Shown here one piece after another: positions 25,763 to 33,678 of a DNA stretch of 64,000 bases. Made by a program: the position numbers and the translations under genes. This DNA comes from DASZIT01 sp036264255 (GTDB lineage Bacteria > Actinomycetota > Acidimicrobiia > Acidimicrobiales > RAAP-2): assembly GCA_036264255.1 (NCBI GenBank), contig DATARI010000143.1, positions 5,658-69,657 of the forward strand. The letters are read 5' to 3'. The notes below the pieces were generated by a model. That model searched no databases, had not been told where the DNA came from, and saw only the letters and a program-made list of their open reading frames with translations. Numbering within the stretch: position 1 is the stretch's first letter; every line of letters begins with the position of its first letter.

Positions 25763-27693
25763 CCGGACTCGCCGGGGGCCTCCGAGTGGCGGACCCAGGT
25801 GGCGAACATCTCCGCGTACCGTCCCCCCCGGGCGATCAGCTCCGGGTGTGATCCCACCTCGACGATCCGTCCGTCGTCGATCACCACGATGCGGTCCGCC
25901 CGCATGGCGGTGGACAGCCGGTGGGCGATGAGGATGGCGGTGCGGTTCTCCAGGAGCACGTCGAGGGCGGCCTCGATCTTGGTCTCCGACTGGAGGTCGA
26001 GGTTGGAGGTCGCCTCGTCGAGGACCAGCACCCGGGGATGGGCGAGGAAGGCCCGGGCCAGGGCCAGCAACTGGCGCTCGCCCGAGGACAGGGTCTGTCC
26101 CCGCTCGTGGACCACCGTGTCGATGCCGTCGGGGACCCGGTCGATGACCTCTTCGAGGCCGACCGCCCGCACCGCCTCGTAGATCTCCTCGTCGGTGGCG
26201 TCAGGGCGGGCGAAGGCGATGTTCTGGCCGATGGTCCCCGCGAACAGGAACGGCTCCTGGGGCACCACCCCCAGTTGACGCCGCAGCGACCGCATGGTCA
26301 CGTCCCGGAGGTCGTAGCCGTCGATGAGGACCCGCCCCGAGGTCGGGTCGTAGAAGCGGGTCACCAGTTTGGCCAGGGTCGACTTGCCGGCACCGGTGGG
26401 GCCCACGAAGGCGACGGTTTCTCCCGGATGGATCCGGATGTCGACGTCGGAGATGACCTCGACGTCGGGGTCGTACCCGAACGAGATGTGGTCGAAGACG
26501 ATTTCGCCTTCGAGATGGGGCAGGTCGACTGCAGTGGGGGACTCCCGGACGGTGGGCTCGGTGTCGCTGAGGGCCCGTAGCTTGATCACCGACGCCTGGC
26601 CCTGCTGGTAGGTGTTGTACTGCTGCACCAACAACTGGATCGGCTGGAAGAAACGGTTGAGGTACAGGAAGAACGCCACCAGGGCGCCGATGGAGAGGGT
26701 GTGGTGGACCACCATGGTCCCGCCGATGGCCAGCAATGCCGCCTGGGCGAGGACGCCGAGCAGCTGGGTGCCCGGCCCGTAGATGGCATTGACGTGGGCG
26801 GTGTAGATGTTGGCGTCGCGGTAGTCGCCGACCACATTGCGGTGGTGGACGACGTTCTGGCGCTGCCGGTTGTGGGCGGTGACGATCCGCACCCCGTGGA
26901 GGCTCTCGGAGAGGTCGGCCAGCACGTTGGCGATCCCGTCTCGCACCCGGTCGTAGCCGCGCTCCGAGGCGCGCTTGAACCAGATGGACGCCACCACCAG
27001 GGCCGGGACGATGAGGAAGACGGTGATGGCAGCGAGTTCGACATTGGTGGTGAACAGCACGACGGTGATCACCACCATGGTCAGCGCCTGGATGGCCAAC
27101 TGGGAGAGGCCGTCCTGGAGGAGCTGCTGGAGGTTCTCGATGTCGCTGGTCATCCGGCTCATCAGCACCCCCGCCTTCTCCTCGGTGAAGAAGCCGAGCG
27201 AGAGCCGTTGGAGGTGGGCGAAGATCTTGACCCGGAGGTCGTTCATCACCCAGGCGGCGATGCGCCCGGTGACCTGCACCTGGACCCGCTGGGCGTAGGA
27301 GGTCGCCACGATGAACACCAGGTAGAGGGCGGCGGTGATCACTACCACCTTGAAGTTGCCGTGATGGGGGGTCATCCCGTCGTTGATGGCGATCTCGGTG
27401 AGCTTCGGCCCGGTCTGGGACAGCACCGCGATCACCACCACCAGCAGGCCGGCCAGCGCCGTCATCCCCGGGTACTTGGAGATCAGCCGCCAGAGGGTGA
27501 GCCGGCGGAGCTCCTCATCCGACCCGTTCTGGCTGAAGGTGATGTCGGGCTCGGGGTGCTCCGGCTCGGTGGCGAGGAGACGGTCGACGCCGCCCTGCAG
27601 CTCGGAGGGGATCCCCCCGAAGGGCAGCCCGGGCGCCGCCGGCCTCCCGAACCCCCCGGGGGCGCCCCCACCGAATCCACCGCCCCAGGTCAT
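25759..27693 (-). CDS. ABC exporter subunit with catalytic Walker B
   Basis: One half of a heterodimeric multidrug- or lipid-type ABC exporter. The 644-residue protein has a Gly/Pro-rich N-terminus, six membrane segments (about residues 80-370) and a nucleotide-binding domain. That domain has Walker A GPTGAGKST, a non-canonical signature TLSSGERQLLAL, and Walker B VLVLDEATSNLD with the catalytic Glu. Its partner has the complementary set, so the working ATP site combines this Walker A/B with the partner's LSGGQ. The gene overlaps the partner's stop by four bases, and both lie downstream of a MarR regulator. The substrate is unknown. Confidence 0.92.
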   Translation of the reverse strand: MTWGGGFGGGAPGGFGRPAAPGLPFGGIPSELQGGVDRLLATEPEHPEPDITFSQNGSDEELRRLTLWRLISKYPGMTALAGLLVVVIAVLSQTGPKLTEIAINDGMTPHHGNFKVVVITAALYLVFIVATSYAQRVQVQVTGRIAAWVMNDLRVKIFAHLQRLSLGFFTEEKAGVLMSRMTSDIENLQQLLQDGLSQLAIQALTMVVITVVLFTTNVELAAITVFLIVPALVVASIWFKRASERGYDRVRDGIANVLADLSESLHGVRIVTAHNRQRQNVVHHRNVVGDYRDANIYTAHVNAIYGPGTQLLGVLAQAALLAIGGTMVVHHTLSIGALVAFFLYLNRFFQPIQLLVQQYNTYQQGQASVIKLRALSDTEPTVRESPTAVDLPHLEGEIVFDHISFGYDPDVEVISDVDIRIHPGETVAFVGPTGAGKSTLAKLVTRFYDPTSGRVLIDGYDLRDVTMRSLRRQLGVVPQEPFLFAGTIGQNIAFARPDATDEEIYEAVRAVGLEEVIDRVPDGIDTVVHERGQTLSSGERQLLALARAFLAHPRVLVLDEATSNLDLQSETKIEAALDVLLENRTAILIAHRLSTAMRADRIVVIDDGRIVEVGSHPELIARGGRYAEMFATWVRHSEAPGESG

Positions 27694-29561
27694 CGACCCA
27701 CCCCTTCCGGGGTCGCCTCGAGCTCGCCCGCCTGGGCCAGGACCTCGGCATACAGCGGGGTCGTCGCCAGCAGTTCGGCGTGGGTGCCGTCCGCCACGAT
27801 CTTCTGGCTGTCGAGCAGCACCACCCGGTCGGCCAGCGAGATGGTCGAGAGCCGGTGGGCGATGATCAACGTCGTCCGCCCTTCCATCAGCACCGCCAGG
27901 TTCGAGTGGATCTGCTGTTCGACCTGGACGTCGATGGCGCTGGTGGCGTCGTCGAGGATCAGGATGGGGGGGTTCACCAACAGGGTCCGGGCGATGGCGA
28001 TCCGCTGGCGCTGGCCGCCCGACAGCGTGTAGCCGCGCTCGCCGACCACGGTGTCGTAGCCCTGCTCGAGGTGGCTGATGAACTCGTGGGCACCGGCGGC
28101 CCGGGCCGCCGCCTCCACCTCGTCGATGGAGGCACCCGGCTTCCCGTAAGCGATGTTGTCGCGCACCGACACCGAGAACAAGAAGGGCTCGTCGAGGACG
28201 ATGCCGACATTGGCCCGCAGGCTGTCGAGGGTCAGATCCCGGATGTCGTGGTCATCGATCCGGATCGATCCGGCCGTCACGTCGTAGAAGCGGGTCAACA
28301 ATCTGGCCACCGTCGACTTGCCGGCTCCGGTCCGGCCCACCAGGGCGACCGTCTCCCCCGGGGCGATGTGGAGGTTGAAGTCGGCCAGCACCAGCCGCTG
28401 GTCGTCGGGGTGGTAGGAGAAGTCGACGTGCCGGAACTCGACGTCACCCCGGCTGTCACGGAGATCGACGGCGTCGGGGGCGTCGTTCACGGTGGGTTGC
28501 TCGTCGAGGATCTCGTAGATCCGATCGGCGGAGGCGGCGGCCCGCTGGCCCATCATGATCAGCATTCCCAGCATCATGAACGGGGCCTGGAGCATCAACA
28601 GATAGGAGTTGAAGGCCAGGATGGCGCCGATCCCGAGGCCGCCGTGGATGACCATGTAGCCGCCGAACAGCAACACCAGGGCCAGGCCGACCTGGGGAAG
28701 GTTCTGCACCAGGGGGGTGAACTGGGCCCGGATGTCGGCGTCTTTGATGTAGCCCCACTTCACCTTCTCCGCCGCCCCGGAGAGTTCCCGGAGCTGTTGT
28801 TCCTCGGCGGCGAACGACTTGACCACTCGGACCCCGTTGATGTTCTCGTCGACGATGGTGGCGACGTCGGCCAGGCGGGCCTGGATGATCCAGGACACCG
28901 GGAACATCGACTTCCGCATCTTCACCCCGGTGAAGTAGACGAAGGGCATGGTGGCCATGGCGATGAAGGCCAGCGGGACGTTGATGGAGAGCATGAACAC
29001 GAAAGCGATCACGGCCATCGAGCACTGGACCAGGATCAGCGGGGCGAAGGTCATGTACATCTGCACCGAGCGGATGTCGGAGTTGGCGCGGGAGATCAAC
29101 TGGCCCGACTGGACCCGGTCGTAGAAGGAGAACGACATCCGGGTCAGGTGCTCGTAGATGATGTTCCGGAGGTCGTACTCGATGTTGTAGGCGGTTTCGA
29201 AGAGGTACAGCCGGGCGATGTAGCCGGCCACCCCGCCGACCAGGCCGAGGCCCACGATCCACCACACATAGTGGCTGAGGGGCACGCTGTGGCTGACGAT
29301 CGAATTGTCGATGGCGTGGTTCAACAGGTTGGGGATCTGCACCTGGAGGACCAACCCGAAAAAGGAGAGGACGAGGGAGGTGATGAACATGCCCTGGTGG
29401 GCCTGCATCACCGGGAGGGCGCGGCGCAACCACGACAGCGACTTGTCCGGGTCGATGGTGGCTCGAGGGGCGTCGTTGCGGGCGATCTCGGCCATCGGGA
29501 CGAAGTCGGTGGCCGGTTCGGCGGTGCCCCGGTGGTGACGCCGGAGGGTCGGGATGTTCAT
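27690..29561 (-). CDS. ABC exporter subunit with degenerate Walker B
   Basis: Second half of the heterodimeric exporter. The 623-residue protein has six membrane segments and a nucleotide-binding domain with Walker A GRTGAGKST, a canonical signature TLSGGQRQRIAI, and Walker B ILILDDATSAID. Asp replaces the catalytic Glu in this Walker B. This is the usual sign of the non-hydrolysing site in TmrAB/BmrCD-like exporters. ATG at 29561 overlaps the MarR stop as ATGA; longer frames run into the regulator and are not real. The three genes are therefore translationally coupled. Confidence 0.92.
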   Translation of the reverse strand: MNIPTLRRHHRGTAEPATDFVPMAEIARNDAPRATIDPDKSLSWLRRALPVMQAHQGMFITSLVLSFFGLVLQVQIPNLLNHAIDNSIVSHSVPLSHYVWWIVGLGLVGGVAGYIARLYLFETAYNIEYDLRNIIYEHLTRMSFSFYDRVQSGQLISRANSDIRSVQMYMTFAPLILVQCSMAVIAFVFMLSINVPLAFIAMATMPFVYFTGVKMRKSMFPVSWIIQARLADVATIVDENINGVRVVKSFAAEEQQLRELSGAAEKVKWGYIKDADIRAQFTPLVQNLPQVGLALVLLFGGYMVIHGGLGIGAILAFNSYLLMLQAPFMMLGMLIMMGQRAAASADRIYEILDEQPTVNDAPDAVDLRDSRGDVEFRHVDFSYHPDDQRLVLADFNLHIAPGETVALVGRTGAGKSTVARLLTRFYDVTAGSIRIDDHDIRDLTLDSLRANVGIVLDEPFLFSVSVRDNIAYGKPGASIDEVEAAARAAGAHEFISHLEQGYDTVVGERGYTLSGGQRQRIAIARTLLVNPPILILDDATSAIDVQVEQQIHSNLAVLMEGRTTLIIAHRLSTISLADRVVLLDSQKIVADGTHAELLATTPLYAEVLAQAGELEATPEGVGR

Positions 29562-30028
29562 CGCCCCGCCTTCCGAGCCGAGCGGAAGGCGATCAGGGCG
29601 TGGCGCCAGGTCACCAGACCGTCGAGGGCGCGCTGGGTGTCGGCCGGTTCGTCGAGGCAGCCGGCGATGTCGGCCAGTCGCTCCGCCACCGCGGCGTCGG
29701 CGGAGGTCAGGGCGGCCAGCCCGCTGTCGGTGAGGGAGTGGTCCACCCGCCGCCGGTCCGACTCGACCGCCCGGCGCTCGACCAGCCCCCGGGCCACCAG
29801 GCCGTCGATGATGGCGGTGATGCTGGGCGGCCGCACCGCCAACCGCTCGGCCATGGCCGAGGAGAAGGACGGGCTCTCGTCCAGGAGCCCGAGCACCCGG
29901 TACTGGGGGAGCGACAGGTCCACCGACGTCAGGCCGATCTCGACCTGCTTGGCCATCCACGCCGCGGTGCGGCCGACCGTCTGGCGCTCTCGGGCTTGGG
30001 CGCGGTCGCCTACTACTTTGGAACTCAC
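29558..30028 (-). CDS. MarR family regulator of the ABC exporter
   Basis: A 156-residue winged-helix regulator, with the recognition region RPPSITAIIDGLVARGLVERR and the wing around ESDRRRVDHSLTDSG. It is the first gene of a three-gene operon with the exporter, so it probably represses that operon and responds to an exported compound. The GTG start sits directly next to a palindrome (30029-30041), which suggests autoregulation. The transcript may be nearly leaderless, since no ribosome-binding site fits before the GTG. Confidence 0.9.
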   Translation of the reverse strand: MSSKVVGDRAQARERQTVGRTAAWMAKQVEIGLTSVDLSLPQYRVLGLLDESPSFSSAMAERLAVRPPSITAIIDGLVARGLVERRAVESDRRRVDHSLTDSGLAALTSADAAVAERLADIAGCLDEPADTQRALDGLVTWRHALIAFRSARKAGR

Positions 30029-30041
30029 ATAGTTAGACTAT
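30029..30041 (-). promoter_or_regulatory. Palindrome at the MarR start, probable operator
   Basis: ATAGT-TAG-ACTAT, a perfect 5-bp dyad with a 3-base centre, abuts the GTG start of the MarR gene. Read on the reverse strand it contains TAGTCT, which would serve as a -10 box for a leaderless transcript. The AT-rich dyad is typical of MarR operators and stands out in GC-rich DNA. The role is inferred from position. Confidence 0.55.
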
Positions 30042-30099
30042 CGAATGATCCTCCGGCCCCAACCGCCCCGAGGGGGGACCGGAATCGAACGGACGGCGT

Positions 30100-31545
30100 C
30101 TAGGAGACGAGCCCGGCGGTGCTGATGTTGAGGCCGTCGGCCGTCCGCGAGCGGTGCACCACCTGGAGTTCGGAGAACTCGGCCAGGCCCCAGGGCCCGT
30201 TCTCGACCCCGATGCCGCTCCACTTGAAGCCCCCGAAGGGCTGGGCCGGACCCAGGGCGAGATGGGTGTTCACCCAGGCGGTCCCGCATTCGAGCTGGCC
30301 GGCCACCTCGGCGGCCCGGTCGGCGTCCGGGCCCCAGACCGACCCGGAGAGGCCGAAGTGGGTGGCGTTGGCCCGATCGACCGCGTCGTTGACGTCGCGG
30401 TAGGAGACGACCGGCAGGGCCGGACCGAATTGTTCCTCGTCGACGATCCGGGTGCCGTCGGTGAGCCCGGCGAGGATGGTGGGTTCGAAGAAGTAGCCAG
30501 GACGGTCCATCGCGTGGCCCCCGGTCACCGCTCGGGCCCCACCGGTGATGGCATCGGCCACCAGCTCCTTCACCCGCTCGAACTGCGGGGCGTTGTTGAT
30601 CGGGCCCAGCTGGGTGTCGGGCTCGGTCCCGTCACCGACCCGGGTCGCGGAGGCGTGGGAGGCGAGGGCGTCGACGACGTCGTCGTAGAGGGCCTCGGGC
30701 ACGTAGACCCGCTTGATGGCCGAGCACACCTGGCCGTTGTTGTTGAAGGCGCCGGCGAAGATGGCCTTGGCCACCCAGGCGGGATCGGCACCGTCGAGCA
30801 CGATGGCCGGATCGTTGCCGCCGAGCTCGAGGGTCACCCGCTTGAGGTCGGGGGCGGCCGACTGGGCCACCTTCTTGCCCGTCTCGATGGAGCCGGTGAA
30901 GCTGATCTTGCGGGGCACCGGATGGCTGGTCATCCACGCCCCCAGGTCGTCGCCGCCGCTGACCACGTTGAGGACCCCGGGGGGGAGCGCCGAGCGCAGC
31001 AACTCCACCGTTTTCAGGGTGGCGAGCGGGGTGAAGGGCGACGGCTTGAGGACCATGGTGTTGCCGGCCAGGAGGGCGGGGGCGATCTTCCAGAAGGCCA
31101 GGGTCAGCGGGAAGTTCCAGGGGGTGATGGCCGCCACCACGCCGAGCGGGCGACGGACCACGTCGACCAGGGCGTCGGCATCGTCCTGGATGGTCTGGGG
31201 CGGAGTCTCGAGGTTGGCGAAGTACTGGCACCAGATGGCGGCGGCGAAGACCTCGATATTGGCCTCGCCGAGCGGCTTCCCCTGTTCGGCGGTCAGCACC
31301 GGGGCGATCTCCCCGGCCGACGCCAATAGGACATCGGCCATCGCCAGCAGCGCCGCCCGCCGGGCGGACTCATCGGACTTCCAGTCCCGATAAGCCTTGG
31401 CCGCCGAATCGAAGGCGGCATCCAGCTGGGTGCGGCTGCACTCGGGAGCGTGGGCGAAGACCTCGCCGGTAGCCGGGTTGTGCACGCCGAAGGACTCTCC
31501 GGCTGGGACGGAATCGCCCCCGATGGTCATGACGAAGTCGGACAT
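30100..31545 (-). CDS. NAD(P)-dependent aldehyde dehydrogenase
   Basis: Oxidises an aldehyde to the acid. The 481-residue protein has the cofactor region ITPWNFPLTLAFWKIAPALLAGN, the general base Glu 240 in LELGGNDP, and the nucleophile Cys 274 in NNGQVCSA. The length is typical of the class. The C-terminal GGFKWSGIGVENG motif is usual for this superfamily. The exact substrate cannot be told; relatives act on succinate semialdehyde, betaine aldehyde or phenylacetaldehyde. It is divergent from the phospholipase C-type gene across about 230 bases that hold no other gene. Confidence 0.92.
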   Translation of the reverse strand: MSDFVMTIGGDSVPAGESFGVHNPATGEVFAHAPECSRTQLDAAFDSAAKAYRDWKSDESARRAALLAMADVLLASAGEIAPVLTAEQGKPLGEANIEVFAAAIWCQYFANLETPPQTIQDDADALVDVVRRPLGVVAAITPWNFPLTLAFWKIAPALLAGNTMVLKPSPFTPLATLKTVELLRSALPPGVLNVVSGGDDLGAWMTSHPVPRKISFTGSIETGKKVAQSAAPDLKRVTLELGGNDPAIVLDGADPAWVAKAIFAGAFNNNGQVCSAIKRVYVPEALYDDVVDALASHASATRVGDGTEPDTQLGPINNAPQFERVKELVADAITGGARAVTGGHAMDRPGYFFEPTILAGLTDGTRIVDEEQFGPALPVVSYRDVNDAVDRANATHFGLSGSVWGPDADRAAEVAGQLECGTAWVNTHLALGPAQPFGGFKWSGIGVENGPWGLAEFSELQVVHRSRTADGLNISTAGLVS

Positions 31546-31773
31546 GGTGCCCCCAAATGGCTCGTAGGTTCCGGGTTGTCCCCGAAAGGCAGCTAAGACT
31601 CCTCCGACCGGGTTGTCAAGGTGGCGGCGATCGCCGAAGCCGGGAGCGCGTACCGCCTGTCATCGTCGAGCCGCGACCCACCTGGTCACAGGGGTCCAGT
31701 TGCGCGACGTTCACTTTCCGGTCACGCTCCTGTCACGCGATTCCCGGCCGACGCCGGGTACAGAGGGGGGACC

Positions 31774-33348
31774 GTGGGGGAAAGCTCAAATCCGAGGCGG
31801 CCCGGGGCTCCCTTCGATCGACGGATCTTCCTCGGGGGTGCGTTGGCCACCGGGGCGGGATTGTTGGCCGCCGCCTGCGGATCCTCTCCGACGGTGTCCA
31901 ACGCCACCACCACCGCCCCGGCGGGGTCCGACCTCGGCGCCATCGAACACGTGGTGTTCCTGATGCAGGAGAACCGGTCGTTCGACCACTATTTCGGTGC
32001 CTACAAGGGGGTGCGCGGCTTCGACGACCATCCGGCCGGCAACCTCGGAGCCTTCTCCCAGCCGTTCCCCGGCAACACCTCCCGATCCCCGGTCGGTCGG
32101 CAACTCCCGTTCCACCTGGATGTGGCCTCGGGGATGGGGGAGTGCACCCACGACCTGAGCCACGATTGGCTCCCGCAGCATCTCTGCCGGGCCAACGGGT
32201 CGATGGACGGCTTCGTCTCGACCCACACCTCGGCGAAGTACGAAGGACCCTCCAACGGGCTCATCACCATGGGGTACCACACCCGCGCCGACATCCCCTA
32301 CCACTACGCCCTGGCTGACGCCTTCACCATCTGCGACGCCTATCACGCGTCGGTGATGGGTCCGACCCATCCCAATCGGCTGGTGTCGATGTCCGGCACC
32401 ATCGACCCCACCGGCGCCCATGGCGGTCCGGTGGTGATCACCAACCCGCTGCCCGAGGCCCGCTTCAGCGTCAACTGGCCGACCATGCCCGAGGTCCTGG
32501 AGGACGCCGGCGTGTCGTGGAAGGTGTACTCCCCGCCGGGGGACGCCTACCGGGTGGAGTCACCCGAGGTGATGCTGGTCTCCGACGCCATCCTCCCGTA
32601 CTTCTCGCAGTACTCGAGCCCGACGTCGGCGCTCTACCAAAAGGCGTTCCTCCCCATCTTTCCCAACGACTTCGCCCAGGATGTCCGGTCGGGGAACCTG
32701 CCCAAGGTGTCGTGGCTCATCCCCCCGCTGGGCTACGACGAGCACCCGCCGGCGCCGCCGGCCCTCGGGGCCGCCTTCATCGATCAAGCCCTCCAGACCC
32801 TCATCGCCAACCCTGAGGTGTGGTCGAAGACCGTTCTTTTCGTCATGTACGACGAGAACGACGGGCTCTTCGACCACGTGCCACCTCCCACCCCGCCCGC
32901 CGGCACCGCCGGCGAGTTCCTGACGGCGAGCCCCCTCCCGGCTGGCGCCCAAGGCGTGAACGGTCCGATCGGCCTCGGCTTCCGGGTTCCGATGCTGGTG
33001 GTGTCACCGTTCAGCCGGGGCGGCTATGTCTCATCGGAGGTGTTCGACCACACTTCTCAGTTGCGTTTCCTGGAGGAGCGGTTCGGGGTGAAGGCCCCGA
33101 ACATCTCCGCCTGGCGGCGGAAGACCGTGGGCGACTTGACCTCGACGTTGCAGATGAGCAGGCCCGACACCAGTCGACCGAACCTCCCGTCCACCGCCGG
33201 CGACACGGTGGCGGCGGTGACCGCCGAGGGCTGTCAGGCGTCGGACATCACCGAGACGGACGGGAGTCAGCCTCCCTATCCGATGGCGGCCATCCAGGTC
33301 ATGCCGACCCAGGAACCCGGGGTGGCCAAGCGGGTGCCGGTGGGCTGA
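31774..33348 (+). CDS. Tat-exported phosphoesterase, phospholipase C family
   Basis: Predicted extracytoplasmic phospholipase C or acid phosphatase-like hydrolase. The 524-residue protein has a twin-arginine signal (FDRRIFLGGALATGAG, residues 15-29) ending in a lipobox-like LAAAC (Cys 35), so it may be a Tat-exported lipoprotein. The mature part starts with the family motif IEHVVFLMQENRSFDHYFG and continues with GPTHPNR, YDENDGLFDHV and PMLVVSPFSRGG. All are metal or catalytic regions of this alkaline-phosphatase-fold family. GTG at 31774 is chosen because GAGGGGGG precedes it and it gives a proper signal peptide. Confidence 0.9.
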   Translation: MGESSNPRRPGAPFDRRIFLGGALATGAGLLAAACGSSPTVSNATTTAPAGSDLGAIEHVVFLMQENRSFDHYFGAYKGVRGFDDHPAGNLGAFSQPFPGNTSRSPVGRQLPFHLDVASGMGECTHDLSHDWLPQHLCRANGSMDGFVSTHTSAKYEGPSNGLITMGYHTRADIPYHYALADAFTICDAYHASVMGPTHPNRLVSMSGTIDPTGAHGGPVVITNPLPEARFSVNWPTMPEVLEDAGVSWKVYSPPGDAYRVESPEVMLVSDAILPYFSQYSSPTSALYQKAFLPIFPNDFAQDVRSGNLPKVSWLIPPLGYDEHPPAPPALGAAFIDQALQTLIANPEVWSKTVLFVMYDENDGLFDHVPPPTPPAGTAGEFLTASPLPAGAQGVNGPIGLGFRVPMLVVSPFSRGGYVSSEVFDHTSQLRFLEERFGVKAPNISAWRRKTVGDLTSTLQMSRPDTSRPNLPSTAGDTVAAVTAEGCQASDITETDGSQPPYPMAAIQVMPTQEPGVAKRVPVG

Positions 33349-33394
33349 TGGCGCGCCACTAGATACGGGAACGGCCGGTGGCTACCATGAGCGA

Positions 33395-33634
33395 ATGGAC
33401 GCGGTCAGCGACGGTCCGGCCAGTTTTGCCACCGATATCAAGCCGCTGTTCCGGGAACGCGACCAGGAGTCCATGAGTCGGCACTTCGACCTCTGGTCCT
33501 ACGACGACGTCCGTGGCCATGCTTCCGACATCCTCGACCGGGTGCAGAACGGGACCATGCCGTGCGACGGTGCCTGGCCTCCGGAGCGGGTGCAGGTGTT
33601 CCGGGAATGGGTCGACTCCGGCATGGCGCCCTAA
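33395..33634 (+). CDS. Conserved small protein (79 aa)
   Basis: A 79-residue soluble protein of unknown function. It follows the pattern FATDIKPLFRERD-x-SM-x7-DLW-x-YDDVR, then MPCDGAWP and REWVDSGM. I recognise this pattern from other short actinobacterial and proteobacterial proteins. The opening resembles the start of some cytochrome-like domains, but there is no CxxCH and only one Cys. It lies 46 bases downstream of the phosphoesterase gene on the same strand and could be co-transcribed with it. Confidence 0.8.
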   Translation: MDAVSDGPASFATDIKPLFRERDQESMSRHFDLWSYDDVRGHASDILDRVQNGTMPCDGAWPPERVQVFREWVDSGMAP

Positions 33635-33678
33635 GCCCGTTGTTCTGAATCGCCGGTCGGCGTCCGCCCCGACCGCCC

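Noticed and set aside
30050..30112. tRNA-like 3' sequence (GGAATCGAACGGACG) near the aldehyde dehydrogenase stop
   Set aside because: The T-arm resemblance is partial and no cloverleaf or acceptor stem can be drawn around it.
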